Shown: piece after piece, positions 57,463 through 64,000 of the stretch | Numbering within the stretch: position 1 is the stretch's first letter | How the letters are laid out: each line of letters starts with the position of its first letter | Assembly (NCBI RefSeq): GCF_003403095.1 | Contig: NZ_CP031555.1 | Span: 3,412,001 to 3,476,000 of the forward strand | Direction of reading: 5' to 3' | DNA: 64,000 bases | Source of the DNA: Thalassospira indica | Lineage (GTDB): Bacteria > Pseudomonadota > Alphaproteobacteria > Rhodospirillales > Thalassospiraceae | Notes under the pieces: model-generated | What the model saw: only the letters and a program-made list of their open reading frames with translations | The model's database searches: none | Told to the model about the DNA's origin: nothing | Made by a program: the position numbers and the translations under genes

Positions 57463-58380
57463 CTATTTCATCTGATCCCTAAGCCAGCCCAAAAGCTTCG
57501 CATGGCGTTCCGTCTTGGAAAATTCCGGACTGCAGACCAGCCAATAGGCCGATTTCATGGGAACCGCAGGACCAACCGGTGCAAGAAACCCTTGCGCGAT
57601 ATCGCCTTCAATCAGAAGGGTTCGGCCAAGCCCGATGCCCATGCCGTTGATTGCCGCCTGCAACACCAGATCGGCACGATCAAAGGCCAATGCCTTGCGA
57701 TCCGCATCAAGGCTTAAACCGGCCTTCGCGCAGTAATAGCCCCAGCTGAAATCCGTGCCATCGCGCTCCCCCACCGCATCCTTAAGCAAGGCAACGTCAG
57801 GATCGCCAAGAATGTCTTGAAGCCCCCTGCCCCCGCCGACATAGCCCGGACGGGCGACCGGTACGATCGCTGCCTTTTTAAGCAAGCTGGAATGCAAACC
57901 GGGATAGGGCCCGGCACCAAAGCGAATGGCGGCATCCATCGTGCCCTTTGCGAAATCCACCGGCCGGTCATTGACATCCAAGGCAATCTCAAGCCCCGCC
58001 TGCTGGGCACTCGCCAGATTGGGCAACACCCATTTCATCGCCAATGCTGATGCCACCGACAGGCGCACCGTGCCTTCTGTCCGGAATTTTTCCAGCCGGT
58101 CAAACGCCCCGTCCCAGACACCCACCGTTTCAAGCGCCGCCGCACACAGCACCCGGCCATATTCGGTCGGCGTGATCTGGCGCGTGGTGCGCTCAAACAA
58201 CGCAAAGCCAAGCGCCTCTTCAAGCTGGGTGATGCGGTGACTGATGGCCGATTGATGCACACCAAGCTTTTCGGCCGCCTTGCTGAAACTGTTTTCACGC
58301 GCAATGGCGGCCAGAACCGGGGCCAGCGGGATCACCCGCGCCATCAGATCCGCCCGCGACATTTCATGAGATTTCTTCAT
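57463..58380 (-). CDS. LysR-family transcriptional regulator
   Basis: 305 residues. HTH SFSKAAEKLGVHQSAISHRI, TQLEEALGFALFERTTRQIT, then the substrate domain VRLSVASALAMKWVLPNLAS. It is divergent from a PhzF-family gene across about 73 bp that contain an inverted repeat typical of LysR targets, so it probably controls that gene. Confidence 0.92.
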   Translation of the reverse strand: MKKSHEMSRADLMARVIPLAPVLAAIARENSFSKAAEKLGVHQSAISHRITQLEEALGFALFERTTRQITPTEYGRVLCAAALETVGVWDGAFDRLEKFRTEGTVRLSVASALAMKWVLPNLASAQQAGLEIALDVNDRPVDFAKGTMDAAIRFGAGPYPGLHSSLLKKAAIVPVARPGYVGGGRGLQDILGDPDVALLKDAVGERDGTDFSWGYYCAKAGLSLDADRKALAFDRADLVLQAAINGMGIGLGRTLLIEGDIAQGFLAPVGPAVPMKSAYWLVCSPEFSKTERHAKLLGWLRDQMK

Positions 58381-58396
58381 CTATATATGAGTCCAG

Positions 58397-58415
58397 AATC
58401 CCTGATATACGGATT
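58397..58415. promoter_or_regulatory. LysR-type inverted repeat
   Basis: AATCC-N9-GGATT in the region between divergent LysR and PhzF genes, with T-N11-A character. Confidence 0.5.
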
Positions 58416-58453
58416 ATATTCGCTGAAACACAGATTTTAGCAGGAATACAGAT

Positions 58454-59374
58454 ATGAGTACATCTCAAGAAAAAACCCATACCGTCCCGGTCCAGATCGT
58501 CAATGCGTTTGTGAAAAACGGAACGGGTGGCAACCCGGCCGGTGTCGTGCTTGATGCCGACCAATATAGCGAGGCGCAAAAGCTTTTGATCGCGCAGAAA
58601 GTCGGCCTGTCGGAAACCGCCTTTGTCTCGAAATCCGAGACCTGTGGCATCAAACTTGATTTCTTTACGCCCAACAAGCGTATCGCCCATTGCGGGCATG
58701 CGACCATCGCCACCTTTTCCTATCTCGCCGAAATTGGCCGCTTTGCCGATGGCGAGACCTCCAAGGAAACCGTCGATGGCCCGCGCAAGATCATCCTGGA
58801 AAACGGCATGGCCTATATGGAGCAACTGGCCCCGACCTACACCCCGGCAACCGACTGGGTTGATCACGGTGTCACGCTTGAGGATGTCCTGAATTCACTG
58901 TCAATCTCTGAGGATGATCTCGATGTCCGTGCCCGCCCGGTTCTGGTCAATACTGGCAATAACTTCATCGTCGTCGCGGTCAAGGACCAAGCCACACTTC
59001 AAAACATCACACCCGATCAGGACGCCATCAACGCGATCAGCGAGAAGCTGGATCTGATCGGCTATTACATCTTCACCACCGACACCGGTGACGCAGGTGA
59101 TGCCGGGATTGACGCCACCACCCGCATGTTCGCCCCGCGCTATGGCATCGAAGAAGAAGCCGCCACCGGCATGGCCGCCGGCCCGCTGGCCTGCGTGCTC
59201 CATGATGTGCTCGCAATCAAAAAGGACACGTTCCTGATCGCCCAAGGCGCATTCATGGCCGAACCCTCCCCCAGCCAGATCAAGGTCACGCTAAACCTCA
59301 AAGACGGCCGCATCACCGGCCTGATGGCCGGCGGCAAAGGCAAGGTGATGAAAAGCCTTGAGATCACGATCTAG
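58454..59374 (+). CDS. PhzF-family isomerase
   Basis: 306 residues. NAFVKNGTGGNPAGVVLDAD, the catalytic Glu in GLSETAFVSKSE, and AHCGHATIATFSYL are the PhzF/diaminopimelate-epimerase-fold landmarks; a second set appears as EEEAATGMAAGPLACVLHD. Members isomerise small carboxylates; phenazine biosynthesis itself is not indicated because no phz genes are near. A hairpin follows the stop. Confidence 0.9.
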   Translation: MSTSQEKTHTVPVQIVNAFVKNGTGGNPAGVVLDADQYSEAQKLLIAQKVGLSETAFVSKSETCGIKLDFFTPNKRIAHCGHATIATFSYLAEIGRFADGETSKETVDGPRKIILENGMAYMEQLAPTYTPATDWVDHGVTLEDVLNSLSISEDDLDVRARPVLVNTGNNFIVVAVKDQATLQNITPDQDAINAISEKLDLIGYYIFTTDTGDAGDAGIDATTRMFAPRYGIEEEAATGMAAGPLACVLHDVLAIKKDTFLIAQGAFMAEPSPSQIKVTLNLKDGRITGLMAGGKGKVMKSLEITI

Positions 59375-59407
59375 GATCTAGGATCAAGCCCACCAAACAC
59401 CCTGCCT

Positions 59408-59443
59408 GTAAAGCTTGTGCCATGTTGTGGGTGCAAGCTTTAC
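59408..59443 (+). terminator. terminator-like hairpin after PhzF
   Basis: GTAAAGCTTG / CAAGCTTTAC ten-base arms with a 16-base loop, then AATTTTA. It leads directly into the HipBA operator region. Confidence 0.6.
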
Positions 59444-59446
59444 AAT

Positions 59447-59560
59447 TTTACCCAAAGGTATATTTAAAACCCACAACAGACCAAAACTGGGATATTTTAC
59501 CCGTAGGTAAACATGTATTGATTTCCGCACAGCAATCACCTATATTTACCCAAAGGTAAA
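59447..59560 (+). promoter_or_regulatory. three HipB-type operators at 49-bp spacing
   Basis: TTTACCCAAAGGTATA (59447-59462), TTTACCCGTAGGTAAA (59496-59511) and TTTACCCAAAGGTAAA (59545-59560). Starts are exactly 49 bp apart each time. The core TTTACC-N4-GGTAAA is an inverted repeat. The last copy ends just before the HipB ribosome site, so binding would block transcription of hipBA. Confidence 0.85.
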
Positions 59561-59573
59561 TTTGGAGGATGCT

Positions 59574-59834
59574 GTGCTTATCACTCACTTGGATCAGCTT
59601 GGCCCGGAAATCCGCAAGGCGCGCAAGGCGCTTGGCCTGTCGCAGACCGACCTGTCGCTCGCCACCGGCTTGAGCATCAAGTTCCTCAGCCAGCTTGAGA
59701 CCGGCAAGGCCGACAATCCGAGTTTTGCCAACATCCTGGATATCATCCGCGCCCTTGGCGGTCAGGTGATGCTTGATTGGTCGGATATACCGACTGAAAC
59801 CGATCCCGGCCAAAGCAACGGAGACCGGGCATGA
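59574..59834 (+). CDS. hipB: HipB-like antitoxin (HTH)
   Basis: 86 residues from a GTG at 59574 with GGAGG five bases upstream; an in-frame TTG at 59562 lies over the ribosome site itself. The HTH is EIRKARKALGLSQTDLSLAT, GLSIKFLSQLETGKADN, of the Xre/HipB class. It binds the three upstream operators and neutralises the toxin encoded next. Its stop overlaps the toxin start (ATGA), giving coupled translation of antitoxin and toxin. Confidence 0.9.
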   Translation: MLITHLDQLGPEIRKARKALGLSQTDLSLATGLSIKFLSQLETGKADNPSFANILDIIRALGGQVMLDWSDIPTETDPGQSNGDRA

Positions 59835-61147
59835 CCAAAACCCTTCTGGTGCTTGCCAACGGCCGGGATCAGGTTGGCGTTTTGCGCTCTGATGCGCGCG
59901 GCTATATGTCCTTTGAATACGACAAAGGCTGGCTTTCAAATCCGGCGGCCTATCCGGTTTCGCAAAGCATCCCGCTACAGCCCGGCACGTTTGACCATCA
60001 ATCAATCGAACCATTTTTTGACGGCCTTTTGCCCGATAAAAAGGATGTCCGCCGCCAGATCGGTGCATTGTTTGACGTTGCCCCGACAGATGAATTCGGC
60101 ATTCTTGAACATATCGGGCGCGATTGCGCCGGGGCCTTGATGCTGGTGCCAGACGCCCCCTCGTTTTCCTCGGAAGACCATCAACCGCACCTCACCCCGA
60201 TCACATCCGATGATCTCGCCAAACGCATTGCCGATCTGCCGCAAAGACCACTGTTTGTTGATGAGGATGAAGTGGTCCTGTCGCTGGCCGGGGTCAATGA
60301 CAAGGCCGCGGTTTATATCGATCCCGATACCGGCGAGATTGCCTTGCCGATTGGCGGCTATCCCAGCACCCATATCCTTAAAATCGATATCGAACGTCTA
60401 CCGGACTCTACCCGGACCGAGCATTTCTGCATGAAGCTTGCGCGCACCATCGGGCTGGATGCCGCGCACACCAAAATTCGTATCTTTGATAACCGCCCGG
60501 TCCTGTTTGTCACCCGCTTTGATCGCGCCTATGCCCAAACGTCAGCCGGCGTCCGCGTCACCCGCCTGCATCAGGAAGATTTCTGTCAGGCGCTTGGCGT
60601 TAACCCCGATGTCAAATATGAAAAGCAGGGCGGGCCGGACCTTGCGGCGATGTTTGCGCTCACCAAACAGGCCAGCAGCATTCCGGCACGCGACATCCCG
60701 AAACTGCTGGGATTTGTGATTTTCAATTTCCTGATCGGCAACCCGGATGCGCATGCCAAGAACTATTCACTGATCTATCGCCAACGTCCCGCCAACAGTG
60801 AACCAACGACTGTTCAAACCGCCATCAGCCCGCTTTATGACGTCAATAACGGGGCCGCCTTCCGCGATTGCTTCAAAAGCCAGCGCCCCCGCCTTGCGCA
60901 ATCCATCGGCGGATGCTTTGACCCGACCGAACTGGACTGGTCACACTGGGAAGCCCTGGCCCACATGATCGGAAGCTCCCCCACAGCGCTCCGCAAAACC
61001 CTTCTCACCCTGGCCACCAAACTGCAAGACGCCATCGGCCCCTTGCGCGATGATTTCCGAGGGACCGAGGCCGACAGCCCAAGGCTGGACCTGATTGTTG
61101 ACGATGTCTCGAACCGATGTGAGGCTTGGATCAGAAAACTGGGGTGA
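59831..61147 (+). CDS. hipA: HipA-like toxin kinase
   Basis: 438 residues, the usual HipA length. Landmarks are the N-subdomain (PAAYPVSQSIPLQPGTFDHQ), the Ser/Gly loop SLAGVNDKAA (151-160, Lys158), the adenine and Mg region THILKIDIERL, and the catalytic loop LIGNPDAHAKN with Asp306 and Asn311. Asp337 in SPLYDVNNG is the second metal ligand. HipA kinases inactivate glutamyl-tRNA synthetase or related targets and cause growth arrest. All key residues are present, so the toxin should be active. The pair is a type II toxin-antitoxin module. Confidence 0.92.
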   Translation: MTKTLLVLANGRDQVGVLRSDARGYMSFEYDKGWLSNPAAYPVSQSIPLQPGTFDHQSIEPFFDGLLPDKKDVRRQIGALFDVAPTDEFGILEHIGRDCAGALMLVPDAPSFSSEDHQPHLTPITSDDLAKRIADLPQRPLFVDEDEVVLSLAGVNDKAAVYIDPDTGEIALPIGGYPSTHILKIDIERLPDSTRTEHFCMKLARTIGLDAAHTKIRIFDNRPVLFVTRFDRAYAQTSAGVRVTRLHQEDFCQALGVNPDVKYEKQGGPDLAAMFALTKQASSIPARDIPKLLGFVIFNFLIGNPDAHAKNYSLIYRQRPANSEPTTVQTAISPLYDVNNGAAFRDCFKSQRPRLAQSIGGCFDPTELDWSHWEALAHMIGSSPTALRKTLLTLATKLQDAIGPLRDDFRGTEADSPRLDLIVDDVSNRCEAWIRKLG

Positions 61148-61309
61148 TCGCCATGGATCATGCCAACTAGACCAAACGAGCCAACAGGCGTAAAACGCCT
61201 CGCAAGCTAGCTCGTCACCGATCTTAACAAAGATTCAAATACTATGGCGTAACCTGCACATTGCATTAAGCGCGAACAAAGCTTGAAACCATCCCGCAGG
61301 AGTTGAGTC

Positions 61310-62104
61310 ATGGCCGAGACGGAAATCGAATGGACCGACGCAACTTGGAATCCGGTTGCAGGGTGCAGCATTCAGTCAAGCGGTTGCAAAAATTGCTATG
61401 CTATGCGCATGGCAAAACGCTTGGAAGCGATGGGTGTCGATAAATACAACGGCTTAACTAAAACAGTGAATGGCAAGGCTGTTTGGACCGGAAAAATCCG
61501 CGAGGACGAACAAGCTCTTGAAGCGCCTTTAAACTGGAAAAAGCCGCGAAAAATATTCGTCAACTCGATGAGTGATTTGTTCCATGCAGACGTGCAGGAA
61601 AGCTTTATTCATGCCGTTTGGCAAGTCATGCGGCAAACACCGCAACACAACTATCAAATTCTAACGAAGCGCCCTGACCGCATGCTCGGAGTACTGAGCG
61701 GAAAAGACTATCCCGTCTTGCCAAATGTTTGGCTCGGAACGAGCGTTGAGAGCCGTGACGTAGTTGAACGTATTGATTATCTGCGCAAAGTCCCAGCCGC
61801 AATTCGCTTCATTTCATTTGAACCACTTATTGGCTCCGTCGGTCCTACCGACTTGTCCGACATTCATTGGGCTATTGTAGGCGGCGAAAGTGGACCGAAT
61901 GCGCGCCCAATCAAAGAAGCATGGATTGATGAAATTCATGATCAATGCGCGATTTATGATACGGCATTCTTCTTCAAACAATGGGGCACATGGGGGTCCG
62001 ATAACAAGAAGAGATCAAAGAAAGCCAACGGTCGCGTTTATCGGGGCCAAACATGGGATCAGATGCCAGAAAACGCTATCTCATCGTCTTTTTTAGGTGT
62101 TTAA
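61310..62104 (+). CDS. DUF5131 / phage Gp37-Gp68 family three-cysteine protein
   Basis: 264 residues. The family opens with EIEWTDATWNPVAGCSIQSS, and the three cysteines are Cys19, Cys26 and Cys29 (C-x6-C-x2-C) followed by YAMRMAKRL. Other conserved segments are KIFVNSMSDLFHADV (81-95), YQILTKRPDRM, VWLGTSVESRDV, RFISFEPLIGSV and WAIVGGESGPNARPI. The fold is believed to be a TIM-barrel related to radical SAM proteins, so the cysteines may hold a cluster. Enzymatic activity is not established. The gene is A+T-richer than its host and its last 29 bases overlap the convergent TcmP gene. Confidence 0.85.
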   Translation: MAETEIEWTDATWNPVAGCSIQSSGCKNCYAMRMAKRLEAMGVDKYNGLTKTVNGKAVWTGKIREDEQALEAPLNWKKPRKIFVNSMSDLFHADVQESFIHAVWQVMRQTPQHNYQILTKRPDRMLGVLSGKDYPVLPNVWLGTSVESRDVVERIDYLRKVPAAIRFISFEPLIGSVGPTDLSDIHWAIVGGESGPNARPIKEAWIDEIHDQCAIYDTAFFFKQWGTWGSDNKKRSKKANGRVYRGQTWDQMPENAISSSFLGV

Positions 62105-62987
62105 CGATACCGCTTGCAACGGCATGAGCCTTTGGGCTTGGGTTAGATAGTGTGAAAAAGAGAGAATACAACTGAGCACCTGTCGGCCCATAGAGCTGGA
62201 TTGGATCAGAAACCCAAGCTGTAAAAACGGTCTTTAGGCGTTCTTTCACGTACTCTTCCAGTGCCTGAACATCCTTTTCCCTGACCAACTCCTCGGTTTG
62301 ATCAAACAAGCCAAACTGAGTTTTCGGTTGATAGAAAACACTCCGCCACTCATCGGTTCCCAAACATTTATTCAAAGCACTTATCTTTGAGTCATCAACA
62401 CTGGACCAATTTTTAGCAGCTTGTCGATACAGCCCAGAAATTGGGAACAAGAACCAAAGATCTATTGCTTGAGTTGCTGCAATTGCTTGCAAGGTTTCCC
62501 ACTCAACTTCCATACCATACGGGTCAAGAAATAGAACAGCGCGAGTTCCCCAAGGCCCTCCTGACTTTTTCCAATTAGTTTTCCGACAAATAGATGTAAC
62601 TATCGCGTTTGCATCTCCCTCGATACATTTAGCTACCTTCTTCGGATAGTCTTTTACGAGTTCGTTCAATGCCTGAACATGCTTCGGGTTCTTATCTATA
62701 AATATGTGCTCGTCAAAACCATCTTCGATATCGAGCACAAGCCTGACTGAACCTGGAACATCAATTGATTGTGGTTGCTCTCCAGCAAAAAGAGGCACAT
62801 CCCCCTGAAGCTGAGTTCTACTCCCGGTTCCAGCAAACGCATCGATATAGATGTTCTTGAACTGCGACTTGCGCATAGTGATCAGGTAAGAATCCAGATA
62901 ACTCTTCACAATTTTGAGCTTGAGCTCAGTGTGCTTCCCGCCAAATTTGTGCTCAGGTATCATTAGCTTCCACCATCTATCGCTCAT
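62076..62987 (-). CDS. tcmP: TcmP, three-Cys-motif partner protein (methyltransferase-like)
   Basis: 303 residues. Residues 11-20 and 21-30 (EHKFGGKHTELKLKIVKSYL) are the family start. The SAM-type loop is IDAFAGTGS (48-56), an acidic residue follows at FIDKN (Asp98), and GDANAIV gives the third motif. The D-P-x-x motif is FLDPYGMEVEW with DPYG at 155-158. This layout is that of a Rossmann methyltransferase, and the protein family is named for regular association with three-Cys-motif proteins such as the convergent neighbour. Substrate and biology are unestablished. Codon use is A+T-rich, like its partner. Confidence 0.85.
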   Translation of the reverse strand: MSDRWWKLMIPEHKFGGKHTELKLKIVKSYLDSYLITMRKSQFKNIYIDAFAGTGSRTQLQGDVPLFAGEQPQSIDVPGSVRLVLDIEDGFDEHIFIDKNPKHVQALNELVKDYPKKVAKCIEGDANAIVTSICRKTNWKKSGGPWGTRAVLFLDPYGMEVEWETLQAIAATQAIDLWFLFPISGLYRQAAKNWSSVDDSKISALNKCLGTDEWRSVFYQPKTQFGLFDQTEELVREKDVQALEEYVKERLKTVFTAWVSDPIQLYGPTGAQLYSLFFTLSNPSPKAHAVASGIVKHLKKTMR

Positions 62988-63088
62988 ATGAGGAAGAACA
63001 TTAGAAACCTTTAGTGTTAACGTATACTAAAAAAACAACCAGCAGATGCCGCCTAATACAACCCGATTCCGGGTCAACACGAAGTCCA

Positions 63089-63205
63089 TTATCCGCACTC
63101 CGCGTAACGACACTCCTTCACCCCCAATGCAATGCCGCAGATCGGGCTAGTATTGACGAGCACTGCGATGATTGCGAGGGCTTGGAGTGGCGTTAAGATG
63201 ATCGC
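63089..63205 (-). pseudogene. decayed 3' end of a holin-like gene
   Basis: On the minus strand the segment reads AIILTPLQALAIIAVLVNTS, PICGIALGV and then loses frame, stopping at a TAA at 63089-63091. It matches the intact gene end at 63862-64000 in 66 of 81 aligned bases by hand count; 11 or so of the 15 differences are silent. It therefore began as a separate coding copy, not a recent duplication of the local one. Confidence 0.75.
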
Positions 63206-63253
63206 ATGAGAAAAGAGGAAGTCCCCTTCTTTGCTCCGACAGGTCATCTGCGC

Positions 63254-63724
63254 CTAGTACCCTTTCAAAAGAAGCTCTGCGTCCATTTTTGCCAGTTCTG
63301 ACAAGGCTTCGCGACGCTCTGCATCCCGGGCTGTTTTATAGGCAAACAAATCCTCGGCCTTGATCCGACGATGCCGTCCGACTGTGGCATACGGGATGTC
63401 GCCGGCTTCAAGCAGCTTGATCAGATAGGGCCGGGAGACATTGAGCAAATCTGCCGCCTGTTGCGTCGTCAAATCTGCCGAAAGCGGGATCATCTGAAAT
63501 CCCTGACGGCTGGATACCAGACGCAGCAACGCCATCAGGCTTTCCGTCAAAGCCGGGCTTAGAGTAATCGTTTCCGGTTTCCCATCACCGGGCATGACGG
63601 TCAGCTTGGTATCCTCACCATCCTTGGTCTGCGACGCAATAATCTGGCGGAGCTGATCGGCAGTAGCGCTTTCAATTTGCGTGGGCAATCTACCGCCAAA
63701 ATCGTCTTTGCGAATTGCGGACAT
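63254..63724 (-). CDS. excisionase/antitoxin-type HTH protein without visible partner
   Basis: 156 residues from the ATG at 63724 (GGAG eight bases upstream). The N-terminal 80 residues are a helical arm (TADQLRQIIASQTKDGEDTK). Residues 85-130 hold the excisionase-type winged HTH: LTTQQAADLLNVSRPYLIKL, LEAGDIPYATVGRHRRIKAE. Proteins of this type are usually the antitoxin of a PIN-domain toxin gene placed directly downstream, or phage excisionases. Here the bases downstream are the decayed holin end, so a toxin partner has apparently been lost. Direct and inverted repeats upstream of the start look like its operator. Confidence 0.8.
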   Translation of the reverse strand: MSAIRKDDFGGRLPTQIESATADQLRQIIASQTKDGEDTKLTVMPGDGKPETITLSPALTESLMALLRLVSSRQGFQMIPLSADLTTQQAADLLNVSRPYLIKLLEAGDIPYATVGRHRRIKAEDLFAYKTARDAERREALSELAKMDAELLLKGY

Positions 63725-63765
63725 AGTGCAATCTCCATTTCACTTTCCGGCGCCAGCCTGCAATT

Positions 63766-63796
63766 TTTCTACAAATTTCTACAAATTTTCTTGTAG
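63766..63796. promoter_or_regulatory. repeat-type operator upstream of the HTH gene
   Basis: Two abutting copies of TTTCTACAAA (63766-63785), followed by ATTTTC and TTGTAG, which pairs with the CTACAA of the repeat. Likely autoregulatory site. Confidence 0.55.
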
Positions 63797-63861
63797 CTTT
63801 CTTACTTATACACACCCGCCCTTCTATTCGCAATATTCGAAACAAACGAAACATTCGAAAT

Positions 63862-64000
63862 CACGGTAATTTCTTATCCGCACTCCGCTTAACCACACTC
63901 ACGCCCAGAACACCCAACGCAATGCCCCAGATCGGGCTGGTATTGACCAGCGCTGCGATGATCGCCGGGGCCTGAAGCGGGGTCAGGATGATGGCCGCTG
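63862..64000 (-). CDS. 3' end of a holin-like gene (possibly GTA/phage 3TM holin), cut by the window edge
   Basis: The minus strand is open from the right edge to a TGA at 63862-63864, encoding AAIILTPLQAPAIIAALVNT, SPIWGIALGVLGVSVVKRSA, DKKLP. It resembles the C-terminus of 3TM-type holins of phages and gene-transfer agents: a Pro-rich turn, a hydrophobic span and a basic tail. Only about 45 residues are visible, so the identification is tentative. Confidence 0.5.

Noticed and set aside
59448..60068. 206-codon minus-strand frame over the HipB operators
   Set aside because: It would cross the three operator repeats and hipB itself; no similarity recognised.
63014..63196. 60-codon plus-strand frame
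   Set aside because: It runs antisense through the decayed holin end and has no features of its own.

Overview
The window reads as chromosome of a free-living alphaproteobacterium, most likely Rhodospirillales and Thalassospira-like. The grounds are moderately GC-rich coding sequence, many TRAP/FecI/FCD-GntR genes, an alphaproteobacterial ornithine decarboxylase with a structured leader, and an ExoD protein. The genus is inference. No rRNA, tRNA, CRISPR array or transposase was seen.

Layout. 0-6 kb: a left-truncated SLC13-type permease, a candidate speF-type leader followed by ornithine decarboxylase and a GNAT acetyltransferase, a YbaY-domain lipoprotein, and an SMP-30 lactonase-like gene. 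6-16 kb: iron uptake. A Fur-box-preceded ABC importer (ATPase, two tandem binding proteins, fused permease) faces a FecI-FecR-TonB receptor cassette that ends in a small His/Asp-rich protein. 16-17.6 kb: a flagellin. 17.7-30 kb: sugar-acid catabolism, with uronate dehydrogenase, a DctPQM TRAP importer, 5-dehydro-4-deoxyglucarate dehydratase, an MhpD-like hydratase, a lactonase, two FCD GntR regulators, an aldose epimerase, a HAD phosphatase and an FGGY kinase. 30-35.4 kb: an RND efflux pair with a divergent TetR gene and a palindromic operator. 36.8-41.4 kb: a second FecI-FecR-receptor cassette with its own Fur-type site. 41.5-59.4 kb: mixed single genes (HupE, cytochrome c, hydrolase, arylamine N-acetyltransferase, D-amino-acid transaminase, SDR/LysR, EamA, pyrD with a HAD gene, old yellow enzyme, epimerase, ExoD, LysR/PhzF). 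Two small accessory insertions lie among them: a tandem pair of paralogous exported proteins and a nucleotidyltransferase/64-aa two-gene module.

59.4-64 kb is the accessory end. It holds a HipBA toxin-antitoxin operon behind three operators spaced exactly 49 bp apart, then a visibly more A+T-rich convergent gene pair. That pair is a DUF5131 (phage Gp37/Gp68) three-cysteine protein and a TcmP methyltransferase-like partner, overlapping tail to tail by 29 bp. After it come a decayed copy of a holin-like 3' end, an orphan excisionase-type HTH gene, and the intact version of the same 3' end at the window edge. The two homologous ends suggest recombinational replacement beside a prophage or gene-transfer-agent remnant.

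How genes work together. The iron genes form two receptor systems, each with its own sigma/anti-sigma pair, and one shared-type ABC importer, all apparently Fur-controlled. The uronate block would import hexuronate, oxidise it to aldarolactone, hydrolyse the lactone and dehydrate/decarboxylate towards 2-oxoglutarate semialdehyde; the aldarate dehydratase or lactone isomerase and the semialdehyde dehydrogenase are not in the window. The best candidate for an under-described system is the HipBA / DUF5131-TcmP / orphan HTH segment.
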